Source: Cyclina sinensis (taxonomy: Eukaryota; Mollusca; Bivalvia; Venerida; Veneridae). Taken from it: 64,000 bases of DNA. Positions 9,770-20,130 of the stretch are shown here, piece by piece (positions within the stretch are counted from its first letter, which is position 1; each line of letters starts with the position of its first letter). The notes under the pieces are model-generated. The model was not told the DNA's origin. It worked only from the letters and a program-made list of their open reading frames with translations, and ran no database searches. Made by a program: the position numbers and the translations under genes. The stretch spans positions 15,131,039-15,195,038 of the forward strand of contig JAAONU010000014.1 of the NCBI GenBank assembly GCA_012932295.1, read 5' to 3'.

Positions 9770-12351
9770 TGAGTAGCAAAAAAAAACTGTATTCCGCAGC
9801 TCATATATATTTTAATCATTCCACATAGGAACTGCATATAAGCACTAAAGTTCTCTTGGTGCATGCATGTCTATAACTTCATTTCATATTTAATTAACAT
9901 TTTCAAAATAGCACATTATATTCAAGAATGCTTGAAAAATAGACACAAATTACAATAAAACCTTTGAAGTAAAAGCTATTCTTAAAAATGTTGACACATA
10001 TATGACAAGACAATCAGGTTCTTGAAATTAAAGGGTTTGTTTTGTGTAGGATTTCCTCTCACAGAAACAGGCTCGAAGTTGTCAGTGTCTCATACAAAAC
10101 AAACAATTTCGCTCAACAGGGATCCACCGCTTTATACTGCTTACCGTACGCGGAATATAAGAAAACAAAGGCAAAACTGTACAAGTGATAAAATTTCCTA
10201 GCTCTAGATTCAAAATAAAAAAGAAGGTCACTAGGTCAGATGTCAAGCTTAATAAATTGATATACCTGGCATTATCTATATCTTGATTTTAGTCATTCCT
10301 CAAAACGGTGTAAGTCTTAAGAAAAGAGAATTGTTTTCAAGCCAAAATTGAGATAATTTAAAAATAAGTTCTATAAAAGAATATAATCGAAAAGAGACAA
10401 GTAATATTATTTGAGCGTGTACGTTTTATATTGCAGAATACATAGTACAATTACAATACTGTTAACAAAATGATTTTGGCACAAAAAAAACAAAATATGA
10501 AAATTAGTTTAACATTTTGTCATAAAATATAAGCAAGATATATTTACTTGAAAGTGTTCTTCGCCCAAATTCGTGCGAAGAAATGCAATTACCAATCAGC
10601 ATGACGGTCAGACCTGTCCATATTACATGTCAATTTAAATTGATGTCTTTTTAGCTAGTTTATAACTGGAGGTAAGTTAAGTTTTTCAATGGAATTGTCC
10701 AAAAAGCAATAATACTGAACAGAAATACATTAATTAAATGAATGAGAAAAAATGCTTCGACACACAAAGGAGATCAAATTTATACATGTACCAACTTAAA
10801 AATCACTCCGAAGCAATAGAATGATTACGGATCATAATACATTTCACGAGTTATATAAATATAGAGGTTTCCATATTAAAATTTGTTCCAAATCATTTTC
10901 AAAGGAGAAGATTTATGTAAGAGACCAAAATAGAAATATAAGGAAATTAATCGCCACCCATGGCGGAAACTTTTTCCCTGGAACACAATAAATTTCACAA
11001 ATTTTATGAAAGTCACTGAAGGAAAAATTGTACAAAATGTCTTTCAAATCAAACCAGCTGTTTCTTAGGAGAGGATTTACTATTCTACTGTTTTTAAGTT
11101 TTTACGAAATAGACCAACAAGGGAACCAAGACTCGCCCCTGGAAGCCTTTTTTCTCTGGCAGTCGCTGGCAGTTTCTAAGAAGAATATTTTGTAAATTTG
11201 CCCATAGAGACACATAAGAAATCCCGCCGAAAGCCTTCATGTTTTTTCACATCACGATATAAATTTTGCTATTTTAAAGAGGGTCTCCCAAAGAACATTT
11301 GTTCTACGTCGGTATAGACCTGACCTTCTTCTACCTTCCATATATTGATATGGCTGTTTCTAGCGATAAGGCGCTAAGGGAATGGGGCATGTATGTTTTA
11401 CAATCATCTCTTGTTTATATGGTGTTTTAGAATAACTATAAGAAAGTTTTTTTTCTCCAAATGATCTATGAAAACGGAGTAAAATCTTTTTTGTTTTTGT
11501 TTTTTGTTTTACAGCGCTTATTCTCTACAACTATATATAGGAAACAAAGAATTTAAAAGTCAACGTATTTTTGGACAACTTTCGTAAACTTACGGGATAT
11601 GTTCAATCAACAGAAATGACTTAATGTGTAAGCCCTTTTGTTAAGCTGTATCACCTTATGCAATGAAAAAATGTTTATGCTGACGGGCTCAATGCCAACA
11701 TTACGTGGTAGCGTGATATTATACATTAACCATTTTAGTTCCTAAAACCCCGAAAAAGAAAATAACCGCTTCTAGGAAGCAACGTGTTGCACCCTTAATG
11801 TAGACCAAGGTAAAATATTAACTGACATATCAATTCGATGACTGTATGCATATTCAAATAGGCCAAGTATGTATTTAGTAAATACAGATCCTATGGACTA
11901 AATGGAAATATATATGTTTGAATTTTACAATTTGACTGTTTTTGTGAACTGCGGGTTTTACACTTGTTCTTGTTCTTCTCTTGCATGTTACAATAAACAT
12001 TAATGTGGGAAAGAAACATAGCCTTGGAAAGAAAATTAGCTCTTAAACAAATAAAATATCTGTTTAAGATAGCGGACAAGAAAGCCAGTAATAAAGATGT
12101 CTATCAATTAACAATATACTAATTAGGCCAAGTTTGTAATGACTGTTACACGAAGATTGTAGAGCATGTCCTTATTTTAAGTCCCACTTGCGGATTTCTG
12201 TTTACAAATCTCCCATATCAAAAACCTGTTGGTGTCTTGCCAAAACTAGGTAAAAATGGGTTAATGTGACTTTCAGTGTTGTAGGCGTATTTTAAAGTCG
12301 TGTATCCGGTTAAGTCTTCACGTATACCCAGTGATTGTAAGTCAGATTTTC
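9770..12351. other. Gene-free stretch with a degenerate tandem repeat at 10900-11350
   Basis: No coding region is supported. At 10900-11350 there are two to three decayed units with motifs such as CACAATAAATTTCACAAATT and a TTTTTAAGTTTTTACGAAATAGAC block, related to 14640-15260. The rest is AT-rich without visible structure. Confidence 0.5.
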
Positions 12352-14229
12352 ATGCCCCCGAGGGGAGGCAAATAGTAATCGCACTGTCTATCCGTCCGTC
12401 CGTCCGTTTTAGTCGTTTTTAAACTCTAACTTCTATATTAAAGTCTTGTCCACACTTCATCTCCAAAACCGCTTAGAGGATTTCATTGAAACTTCACTGG
12501 AATGTTTGTCACCAAGCCTAGTTGTGCATATTGTCAGGAGTTTCTTATTTTTGGCAGAGTTATGGGCCCTTAGTCATTTTTACTATAACTTCTATATTAA
12601 AATCTTGTCCACACTTCATCTCCAAAACCGCTTGGAGGATTCCATTGAAACTTCACAGGAATGTTCAGGAGTTTCTGCTCGGATCATTTTTGGCAGAGTT
12701 ATGGGCCCTTAGTCATTTTTACTATAACTTCTATATTACAGTCTTGTCCACACTTCATCTCCAAAACCGCTTGGAGAGTTTCATCGAAACTTCACATTTT
12801 TAGCTCCACTTTTCGAAGAAAAAAAGTGGAGCTATTGTCATGACCCCCTCGTTGGCGTCAGTTAACCTTTTTGTTAAGGTCCATTTCTCAGGAACTATCA
12901 AAGCCATTTACTTCAAATTAGAAATACATGTTCACTTTCAAAATGCGCCACCATTTCTCAAGGGCAGATAACTCTCAATTTTATTTTTTTAAGTTATGTC
13001 CCTTTTTTCACCTTAAAATTTCTTGGTTTACCTTTTTGTTAATGTTCATTTCTCAAAAAGTGTCAAAGATATTCCATTCAAACTTGGAATACTTGATCAC
13101 CAGCAAGAACCCTGCAAAGATTGTTTGAACCAATGTCCATGGGGGTCAAAATTAGTCCCAGGGGTCACTTGATTTTGCTTATACTTAAATATATGGAAAA
13201 AACTTCTTAAGCCTAGAAATAAACTTTAACTGACATAGGATGGGTAAGTACTTCCCCTCCCCCCATCCCTCCAACCTCCCCTCTGCTTGGGGACCCCCCC
13301 AGCTCTGGCATTACATCCCCCCTCCCCCCAATATTTGTTTTTGATTATAATTATCTTTTTTATAAAATATGTAGGTATGACTCCTCCCCCACCCGAGGCA
13401 TTACCAACCCCCACCCCCCCCCCCCCTCCAAAACAAAAACAAAAATTGGTTTAAATATGCATGTATGAAGTGACTTGACTCCCCCCGGGCATTATCCGCC
13501 CTACCCCCACCCACCCCCATTTTTTTTTAAATATGTTTTAAATATGTAGGTATGAAGTTACTTTACCCATCCTTCCCCCTCCCCCACCCTAGCAAAAAAT
13601 AAAGAAAATTCTTTTTCTCCCATAAGACCTTCTTAAGCTTTGAAATGAACTTTTTTTATAAACCAATTTTTTCCATTATTTTTTGACCACCAAATGCAGG
13701 GGGACCCCCTCTCTTACCTCCCCACCACGTAAACCCCCCTCCCCCACCCAAATATTTTTTTTCACTTGGGTCTCTTGTTTGACTTGGCCTATAATTTTTT
13801 TATTATCCAGCACTGAGAAAAGTGGAGCGTGCTGTCTGCGGACAGGTCTTGTTAACTATAAGCTCTGTATTAAAATCTTGTCCAAGCTTCATCTCCAAAA
13901 CTGCTTGGGGGATTTTATTGAAACCAGAATGTTTGTTACCAAGCCTTGTTATATACAAAACACCAGTAGGGGTTGGGAATAAAACAATATTGTTCCTATT
14001 CAAAACCAAACTCACAGCTTTCTATTTCATTGAATAATTATGTCTTCAACCTTCATATAAGAATCTGAAGCAGAAAAAAACATTACTTTACCATTTACCT
14101 TCAGTTTGTGCTGTATTTTTCTGTCTGATCTCTTTTCCACAGGCATATTCAATTATATATTTACACCAGTTTCAATTTAAAGCTACATTTCGGGGGCATA
14201 CGTCAATTTCCAGTGACAGCTCTTGTTTT
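12352..14229 (+). mobile_element. Helentron-like tandem element, interrupted by a nested one
   Basis: Starts ATGCCCCCGAGGGGAGG and ends with CGGGGGCAT, then GTGACAGCTCTTGTTTT, so the ends carry a short inverted ATGCCCCCG/CGGGGGCAT pair. The core is a tandem array of about 110-160 bp units with AACTTCTATATTA, TCTTGTCCACACTTCATCTC, CAAAACCGCTT and GCAGAGTTATGGGCCC. It includes a GTCCGTCCGTCC run near the 5' end. A second element is inserted at 12796-13852. ORFs across it are array translations. Confidence 0.65.
12796..13852 (+). mobile_element. Nested element beginning TTTTTAGCTCCACTT
   Basis: Starts ATTTTTAGCTCCACTTTTCG, with an inverted AGTGGAGCT soon after, and ends GAAAAGTGGAGC...GACAGGTCTTGTT. 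The outer array resumes on each side. The interior includes a C-rich stretch (13245-13770) with long runs of C on the plus strand. Its end type matches the other CTCTTG-ended elements. A decayed relative may be at 23108-23670. Confidence 0.6.
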
Positions 14230-15886
14230 ATAGATGAATTATGCACCTAGTAACAATATTTGTTGAAGGTAAATAGGAATATTTGTAACAAAATTAATAT
14301 TTAAACGTCAAAATGTAACCTGTATCTGGTTTTAAGATACCGCCCATGTGCAAGACAAACCGGTCGCGAAAAACAATATATAATTGCTATAGGAGCGGTT
14401 TTCCAAGAACGTACGGTCCCGAGTATTCTTTAATTGAAATTCAATAAGTAGCTGTTGATTTAATTTAAATTTAATTTGATTTATTGTGGTAAATTAACGC
14501 CAGTTTTAACAGTCTATCACATCCCGGCTGTCAGTCCACCTAGAAAATGTTTCTGTGTATCAAACCACTTTACTTTCACCATTTACATAGAGAGTCACAC
14601 AAACAATAGATATAGAAAACAAACCCCACCGCTAAAGGTCGTACTTTTTCACGGATCACAATAAAGTTCACAATGTATTTAGACTGTGACCCAAGAAAAA
14701 AATTGTTCCAAATTATTTCCATATCAGGACAACAGTATCTGAGAACAGGGCCTTAATTGAGAGTCCCAATTAATGCCCTGCTGAGAAAAAGACTTTAAAA
14801 AGTTTCCCATAAAGACATATCAAGGAAACAAGTCCGGTCCCTTTTTTATGGAGTGTTTAAAAGTTGATATAGAGGGTCAACAAAGGACGATTTTTCCTAA
14901 ATCATTTTCAAATTCAGCAGGCAGTTTCTTAAAAAAAGATTTTTAAAGTTTTCCCATTTACACCAGAGAAATAAGCCCCGCCCCTAGCAATGACTATGAG
15001 ACAAAGCAAATTTCACAAGTAATAGATTACACCTAAGGGACATTTGTTCCAAATTATCCAGCTGTTTTTGGAAGAAGATTTTTTAAGTTTGCGAAATAGA
15101 CATTTTAGGAAATTAATTGTCACACCTGGGGGCCATTTTCCCCGAATCACAAGAAATTTCACAGTTTATATGTAGTTCACCTAAGACACATTTGTTCCAT
15201 ATCTCTTTTCAGCAATTGAAATCATTTCAAATGTACATTTGTTCATAAACCTATCTAAAACTCATTATACAAATGGTTCGAATTTCCATAAATCGCATAT
15301 CTGAACTGAGTAAAGACAAAAAAATATTTTGAAAAAGGATTTGCTAGTCTTATTACGTACAAAAAGAATCTCGATTGAAAGAATGAAATATCATTAAATG
15401 GCTGTTTCTGGTTTCATATAGGGCCTCTCAACTAAAAACCTATTCAACACATATCTCTTTGCATTATTTGGCATTATTTTCTTCACGTGTTGATTTAAAT
15501 ATATTCCACACATATTGTTTATTCTGTATCAAATATTGTTCGATTCGGACATATAATAATTTCCTTAAACAAACTATTAAGGTAGTTTTAGCATCGCTTT
15601 TATGATATGCTTCCACACATATCATCACAATTTGAGCAAATTAAAATGCGCTGTTGCACTTTATTAAAAACTACAAAACACATTTAGGGACAGTTTGTGT
15701 TAGAAAAAGGAGCGGGCCCTCAGCTTTATCCGATGAAAAAATATGATGTATTAAAAAATATCATAAAAAATGTTACCACAATCGACGTTTTGTTTACAAA
15801 TTTCATACGCACACGTTACATATCCATCTAAATCACGTGGCATCGGCACCGTGTATAAGAAGCTGCACGCCACGCTATCGGCAGCA
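14230..15886. other. Gene-free stretch with decayed tandem units at 14640-15260
   Basis: Repeats of roughly 140-170 bp with CACGGATCACAA, AAATTGTTCCAAATTATTTCC and AGAAGATTTTT-AAGTTT words, related to 10900-11350. No gene recognised. Confidence 0.5.
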
Positions 15887-16161
15887 GGAGCGGATCAGTG
15901 GTCCAGTGGTAACGCGCTGGACTGGTAACCCAGGAGTCTTGAGATCGATCCCCCGCTCCTCCACTAACATTACTAATTATTGTCTTTCGGATGAGACGTT
16001 AAACTGAGGTCCCATGTATCAGTGACGTACACTGTTCAAGAAAAAGAACTAGGGGTGTCTCTGTATCTTGCACTAGTTCCCACAACATAAAAAAACAAAT
16101 CTCTGCAAGGGGCGTCGGCCATATGGGCAACCGGTACCGACGATAAATTAACTCAAACAGA
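15887..16161 (+). mobile_element. SINE with tRNA-Thr(GGT)-like head
   Basis: The first 73 bases fold as a tRNA: acceptor stem GGAGCGG/CCGCTCC is perfect, the anticodon loop reads CTGGTAA (GGT), and GATCGATCC replaces the box B core; TCCA follows. The body continues to GGGCGTCGG...GGTACCGACGATAAAT. A sister copy is at 16468-16740 and a truncated 3' end at 26982-27090, so this is a SINE, not a resident tRNA gene. Confidence 0.8.
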
Positions 16162-16167
16162 AAAAGA

Positions 16168-16445
16168 GCTATCGGTAGCTCAGTAGGTAGAACACTGGAT
16201 TAGAAATCCATGGGTCGCTGGTTCGATCCCTGGGCAAGGCAAAATTTCTCCCTGACAACTGATCTCGGGCATTGTGTCTAATGTTCATGTGTCTCAAACC
16301 GCCGATTCAGATCAGATCATCTGGGAAAGTAGTCAGTCAGTTGCGGAGAAATTGGTAAGAACTGGTTAGTTATCCAGTAAAACCGGTTTAAGTGGACTGA
16401 CCGCCGAGATAGAACCTAGATTTTGAAACTGGTGTTAAACACATA
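16168..16445 (+). mobile_element. tRNA-headed SINE, second family (Ser-AGA-like loop)
   Basis: Head GCTATCGGTAGCTCAGTAGG (box A type), anticodon loop TTAGAAA (AGA), box B GGTTCGATCCC. The acceptor ends do not pair and the long variable arm of a real tRNA-Ser is missing. Body contains ACAACTGATCTCGGGC. The 3' limit is approximate. Confidence 0.65.
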
Positions 16446-16467
16446 CAAATGCTCTCGGACTTTCAGT

Positions 16468-16740
16468 GGCGGATCAGTGGTCTAGTAGTAATGCGCTAGA
16501 GTGGTAACCCAGGAGTCCCGAGATCGATCCCCCGTTCCTCCACTAACATTACTAATTGTGAGACATTAAACCGAGGTCCCATCTATTAAAGCTGTACACT
16601 GAGCATGCAAATAAACCAGGGGTGTCACTAGTATGGGATGCATTCTGTGTCTTTCACTATCCCCTAACATAAAATAACTAAACTCTGCAGGGGGCGTCGG
16701 TCAGATGGGCAACTGGTACCGACGATAAATAAACTCAGAC
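16468..16740 (+). mobile_element. SINE, sister of 15887-16161
   Basis: Same order of motifs as the first copy: GGCGGATCAGTGGTCTAG, CTGGTAACCCAGGAGTC type loop, GATCGATCCCCCG, and the tail GGGGGCGTCGGTCAGATGGG...GACGATAAAT. The acceptor stem is decayed. It runs directly into an AGAT microsatellite. Confidence 0.75.
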
Positions 16741-16768
16741 AGATAGATAGATAGATAGATAGATAGAT
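16741..16768 (+). repeat. (AGAT)7 microsatellite
   Basis: Seven perfect AGAT units right at the SINE 3' end; likely grew from the element's tail. Confidence 0.95.
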
Positions 16769-17635
16769 GCCTTTCCTGCGAACTCTGGCATCGAAGAATG
16801 TAGTTGTTCAGCGTCACAGAATTTAAATTAATATAGCGTCTAAACATTTACACAGCAACCACTCCCTCTCGAAAGTTGGCTCATGTTTTATGCCGAAAGT
16901 TTTTTTGTTTTGTGTTTTATATTCTTCAGATTAACGAGATCTAGAATCCATCGGCGTGGCTGGACACAAAAAAGTGAGAGTATATGTGGAATGAGAACAT
17001 AAATTTGATGAGTTTAAATAACTTTACATTTGGTGGTATCTTTGAAGTAGATTGTCAGCTACCGTTGCTGAGGTTGACCAGACATGAACGTGTACATTTT
17101 TTCGTTCTTTTTTCATATTGTCATTATTTTTTATCGAAACACTTTATGGCTTGATTTTATCATAACGGTATGTGGCCGTTGCCGGGATATTTATTAAAAT
17201 AAACATTTATTAATAATAACTTAATTTCAGTGTTTTTCGTTTTTGTAATGGAATAATAATTCTATTATAATTCTTATTCGGAACAGATAAGTCCAAAATG
17301 ATATTCACCTTTAATACATTCGTTACAATTTAAATACAAATGTCATTTTATGGGATTCACATTATGTGAGATCTAACTTTATACTATCTATCGCATGAAC
17401 ACTTATTTGTATTCAAAAATCATTTAAAACAATCACGACAAAAGATAACACAGTTATCACCGAAGTTATGTGTTTTAAAACTTGTTTTAAATGATAGTCA
17501 AGTTAGCAAAAAAGAAGAAAAAAACATTTGTCTTAGTATATCTTCAAGACTAATTCACATCTTGAGAGCTGATTGAGAATGTGATATTCTAGTATTCTAG
17601 TCATTGTGGAATTGTTGGGAACACCAATAATTTAA

Positions 17636-17659
17636 AACACACACACACACACACGCACG

Positions 17660-17694
<35 letters not shown>
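17636..17694 (+). repeat. (CA)n microsatellite with GCAC interruptions
   Basis: About 59 bases of AC repeats, broken by CGCACGCACGC near the middle. The surrounding 16769-18187 shows no gene. Confidence 0.95.
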
Positions 17695-17695
<1 letters not shown>

Positions 17696-18187
17696 AAACA
17701 GTTCCCAGATATACAAAAATAACCTTTTAATTTAGATTACACCGGTCTTTCTTTGCATTCTAGTGGAATTTATTCAAATCTGCAAATACATTGATTTTAA
17801 AAGTCCCGATTTTGTAATTTACTGATATTTCATCGTAATGGAAATTAAAAAGGCGGTCCCTGATTTTAAATATTTATGTAATTCGATGTAAAAAAAGTCA
17901 GTATTCTTCTGCTGAATACTATGAGATAAATCACATAGAATTTTCTGCTAAAATACATGCTATATTTTCTGATGACATTCTGAGTACATAAAACCGGTAG
18001 TCGAGTTGTGTCCTTTATTTGATTTTAAAAGTCCCAATAACTTGTAATGCGTCAGATGAATCCTTAACTTTTTGAAAATCAGACTTCAAACCTCAATAAA
18101 TATTTCTTGATTAGTTCCGAAGTATACGGAGCCACGAATGTTATGAATGCTGTGTTCTGAAACCCATAGAAAATGCAAAATAGCTAC

Positions 18188-18990
18188 TAATAGGAAGTTG
18201 GCAGTAACAGCAGTAACAGCAGTAGCAGTAAGCAAAACAAAAAAGTTGACGGTAACAGTAACAGCAGTAGCAATAGGAAACTCTGAAAGTCTGCAAGAGT
18301 GTTTGAAACAGTCGCAGACCGGTGCAATCGAACCGGGATGGTCCCTACACTTTCTAGATTGGCACCAAAATTCCTGAAAGTCTGCAAGAATGTCAGAAAC
18401 AGTAGCAGACCGTTACAATGGACTCCGGAAGGTCCTTTAACATCAAAAATGCCATTTTCTCGATTTTGGCATCAACATTCCTGAAAATCTGCGAGAGGGT
18501 CAGAAACAGTTGCAGACCGGTAAAATTGACACGGTACTGCTACTGCCAACTTCACGTTTTGACCACTGCTACTGCTGTTACAACTTTCTTCCAACTTCAC
18601 GTTTTGTGTCATGCTACTGCTGTTACTGCTTCTATCAACTTCACGTTTTGCCTACTGCTACTGCTGTTACTGCTGTTGCCAGCTTCACGTTTATTTTATT
18701 GCTTCTGCTGTTACTGCTTCTGCCAACTTCACGTTTTGCCTACTGCTACTGCTGTTACTGCTACTGCCAACTTCATGTTTTCTTTACTGCTACTGCCGTT
18801 ACTGCTACTGCCAACTTCACATTTTTCTACTGCTGAGTACTGCTACTGCTCACTTCCTATAGAAATACCTAGAATTTACTTTAAGTAGTAACCTGAACTG
18901 ATCATCCCACATAAATGACATCACAAGCCAAGCAAAAAACGGTCTGAGATTGAGTTTGCTTACTGATACTGTTGTTACTGCTACTGCAGA
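18188..18990. repeat. AGCAGTAACAGCAGT minisatellite in inverted halves
   Basis: 18196-18268 reads GCAGTAACAGCAGTAGCAG; 18532-18850 and 18955-18990 read the complement, CTACTGCTGTTACTGCTACTGCC, alternating with AACTTCACGTTTTG. The right part has units of roughly 50-57 bp. ORFs of 156 and 108 codons here are low-complexity (LLLLLL, CYCCYC) and not genes. Confidence 0.85.
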
Positions 18991-19001
18991 CTTCACGTTT
19001 A

Positions 19002-20130
19002 TACGTTTTCAGTGATAAAAAGGATCCGTTTGTTAAAGCCGTAATTTTACTGTTTCTGTTACCATAGCAACCAGAAGTTTGATATGCGGATAGAAAAATT
19101 TACTTTCATAATTTCCATGTTGTCATGTATTCATATATCAATTTTCATCAACTTAAATTATACGGTTTTATGTTATCACGGGATCCGGATTACCGGACAG
19201 TCGGACGGACGGACGGAAAGACGGACAGATAGACAGAGAGCAAACTTTGGTAGATATCTTGAAATGTCAAAAAGACAATTTATTCTTTTGAAAGACGTTC
19301 TGCTATTCTGCCATTTTGCTATTCTGTTAGAGTTGTTCTGCTACTCTGCCATTCTGCTATTCTGCTTATTTTTTCATTTAACAGATGAAAGTGATTCCAC
19401 TATTGTGCTAGAATTGTCTTACTATTCCGATGTTCTGCCGAAGGTTTTCTCTTAGAACTTTTTTAAATTTTGTTTTAAGTTCCTATGTTGGCTAATAGAC
19501 AAATTTCACGAACCAGAGGAAATGAAATAGACAAAGTCAAAAGTATAAGTCAATCAGCCAACATAAAAACTTTCAATAAAATTTTAAGAAATGAAGGAGA
19601 GAAACTTCAGCAGAACAGCAGAATAGTAGAACAAGTCCAGCACAATGGCAGAATTACTTTTATCTGTTGAATGAAAACTACAGCAGAATAGCAGAACAAC
19701 TCCAGCAGAAAAATAGAACAGCAGAATAGCAGAACAACTCCAGCAGAATAGCAGAATGGCAGAATAGCAGAACAACTCCAGCAAAATAGCAGAATGGCAG
19801 AAAAGCAGAATTCCTTTAGCAGAATAGCAGAATGGCGGAATAGCAGAACAACTTCCAAAAAAAACATAGTTTAATTGAGTTTTATAGATTTCTACCAAAG
19901 TTTGTCCTCCGCCTGTCCGTCCGCCCGTCCGTCCGACTGTCGGAAAATTTGGATTCCGCGATAAAATAAAAGTCGTATAAGTTAAGTTGATGTAAATTGA
20001 TATATGAATACATGACAACATGACAATTATGCAAGTTACTTTGTTTTTATCCAAATTTATGGTTGCTATGGTAACAGAAACAGTAAAAATACGGCTTAAA
20101 CAACTGGATCGTTTTATCACTGAAAACGTA
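19002..20130. mobile_element. Foldback element with long inverted arms
   Basis: Ends are TACGTTTTCAGTGATAAAA and its exact complement. Outer arms (about 19002-19235 and 19895-20130) share TACTGTTTCTGTTACCATAG and a GTCCGTCCG/CGGACGGAC stretch. Inside are inverted arrays of CTATTCTGC/AGCAGAATAG words. Antisense and sense ORFs (19584-20120, 19084-19455) yield the same peptide motifs because of the inversion. No transposase. A related array without the ends is at 20560-20760. Confidence 0.8.

Noticed and set aside
15887..15959. Functional tRNA-Thr gene
   Set aside because: Head of a SINE with a sister copy and common 3' body; internal promoter box B is altered.
16168..16243. Functional tRNA-Ser gene
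   Set aside because: Acceptor ends do not pair and the long variable arm is missing.
18418..18888. 156-codon ORF rich in Leu, Cys and Tyr
   Set aside because: Translation of the CTGCTACTG minisatellite; all frames are open there.
19584..20120. 178-codon antisense ORF
   Set aside because: Lies within the foldback element and mirrors the ORF in the other arm; low-complexity tail.
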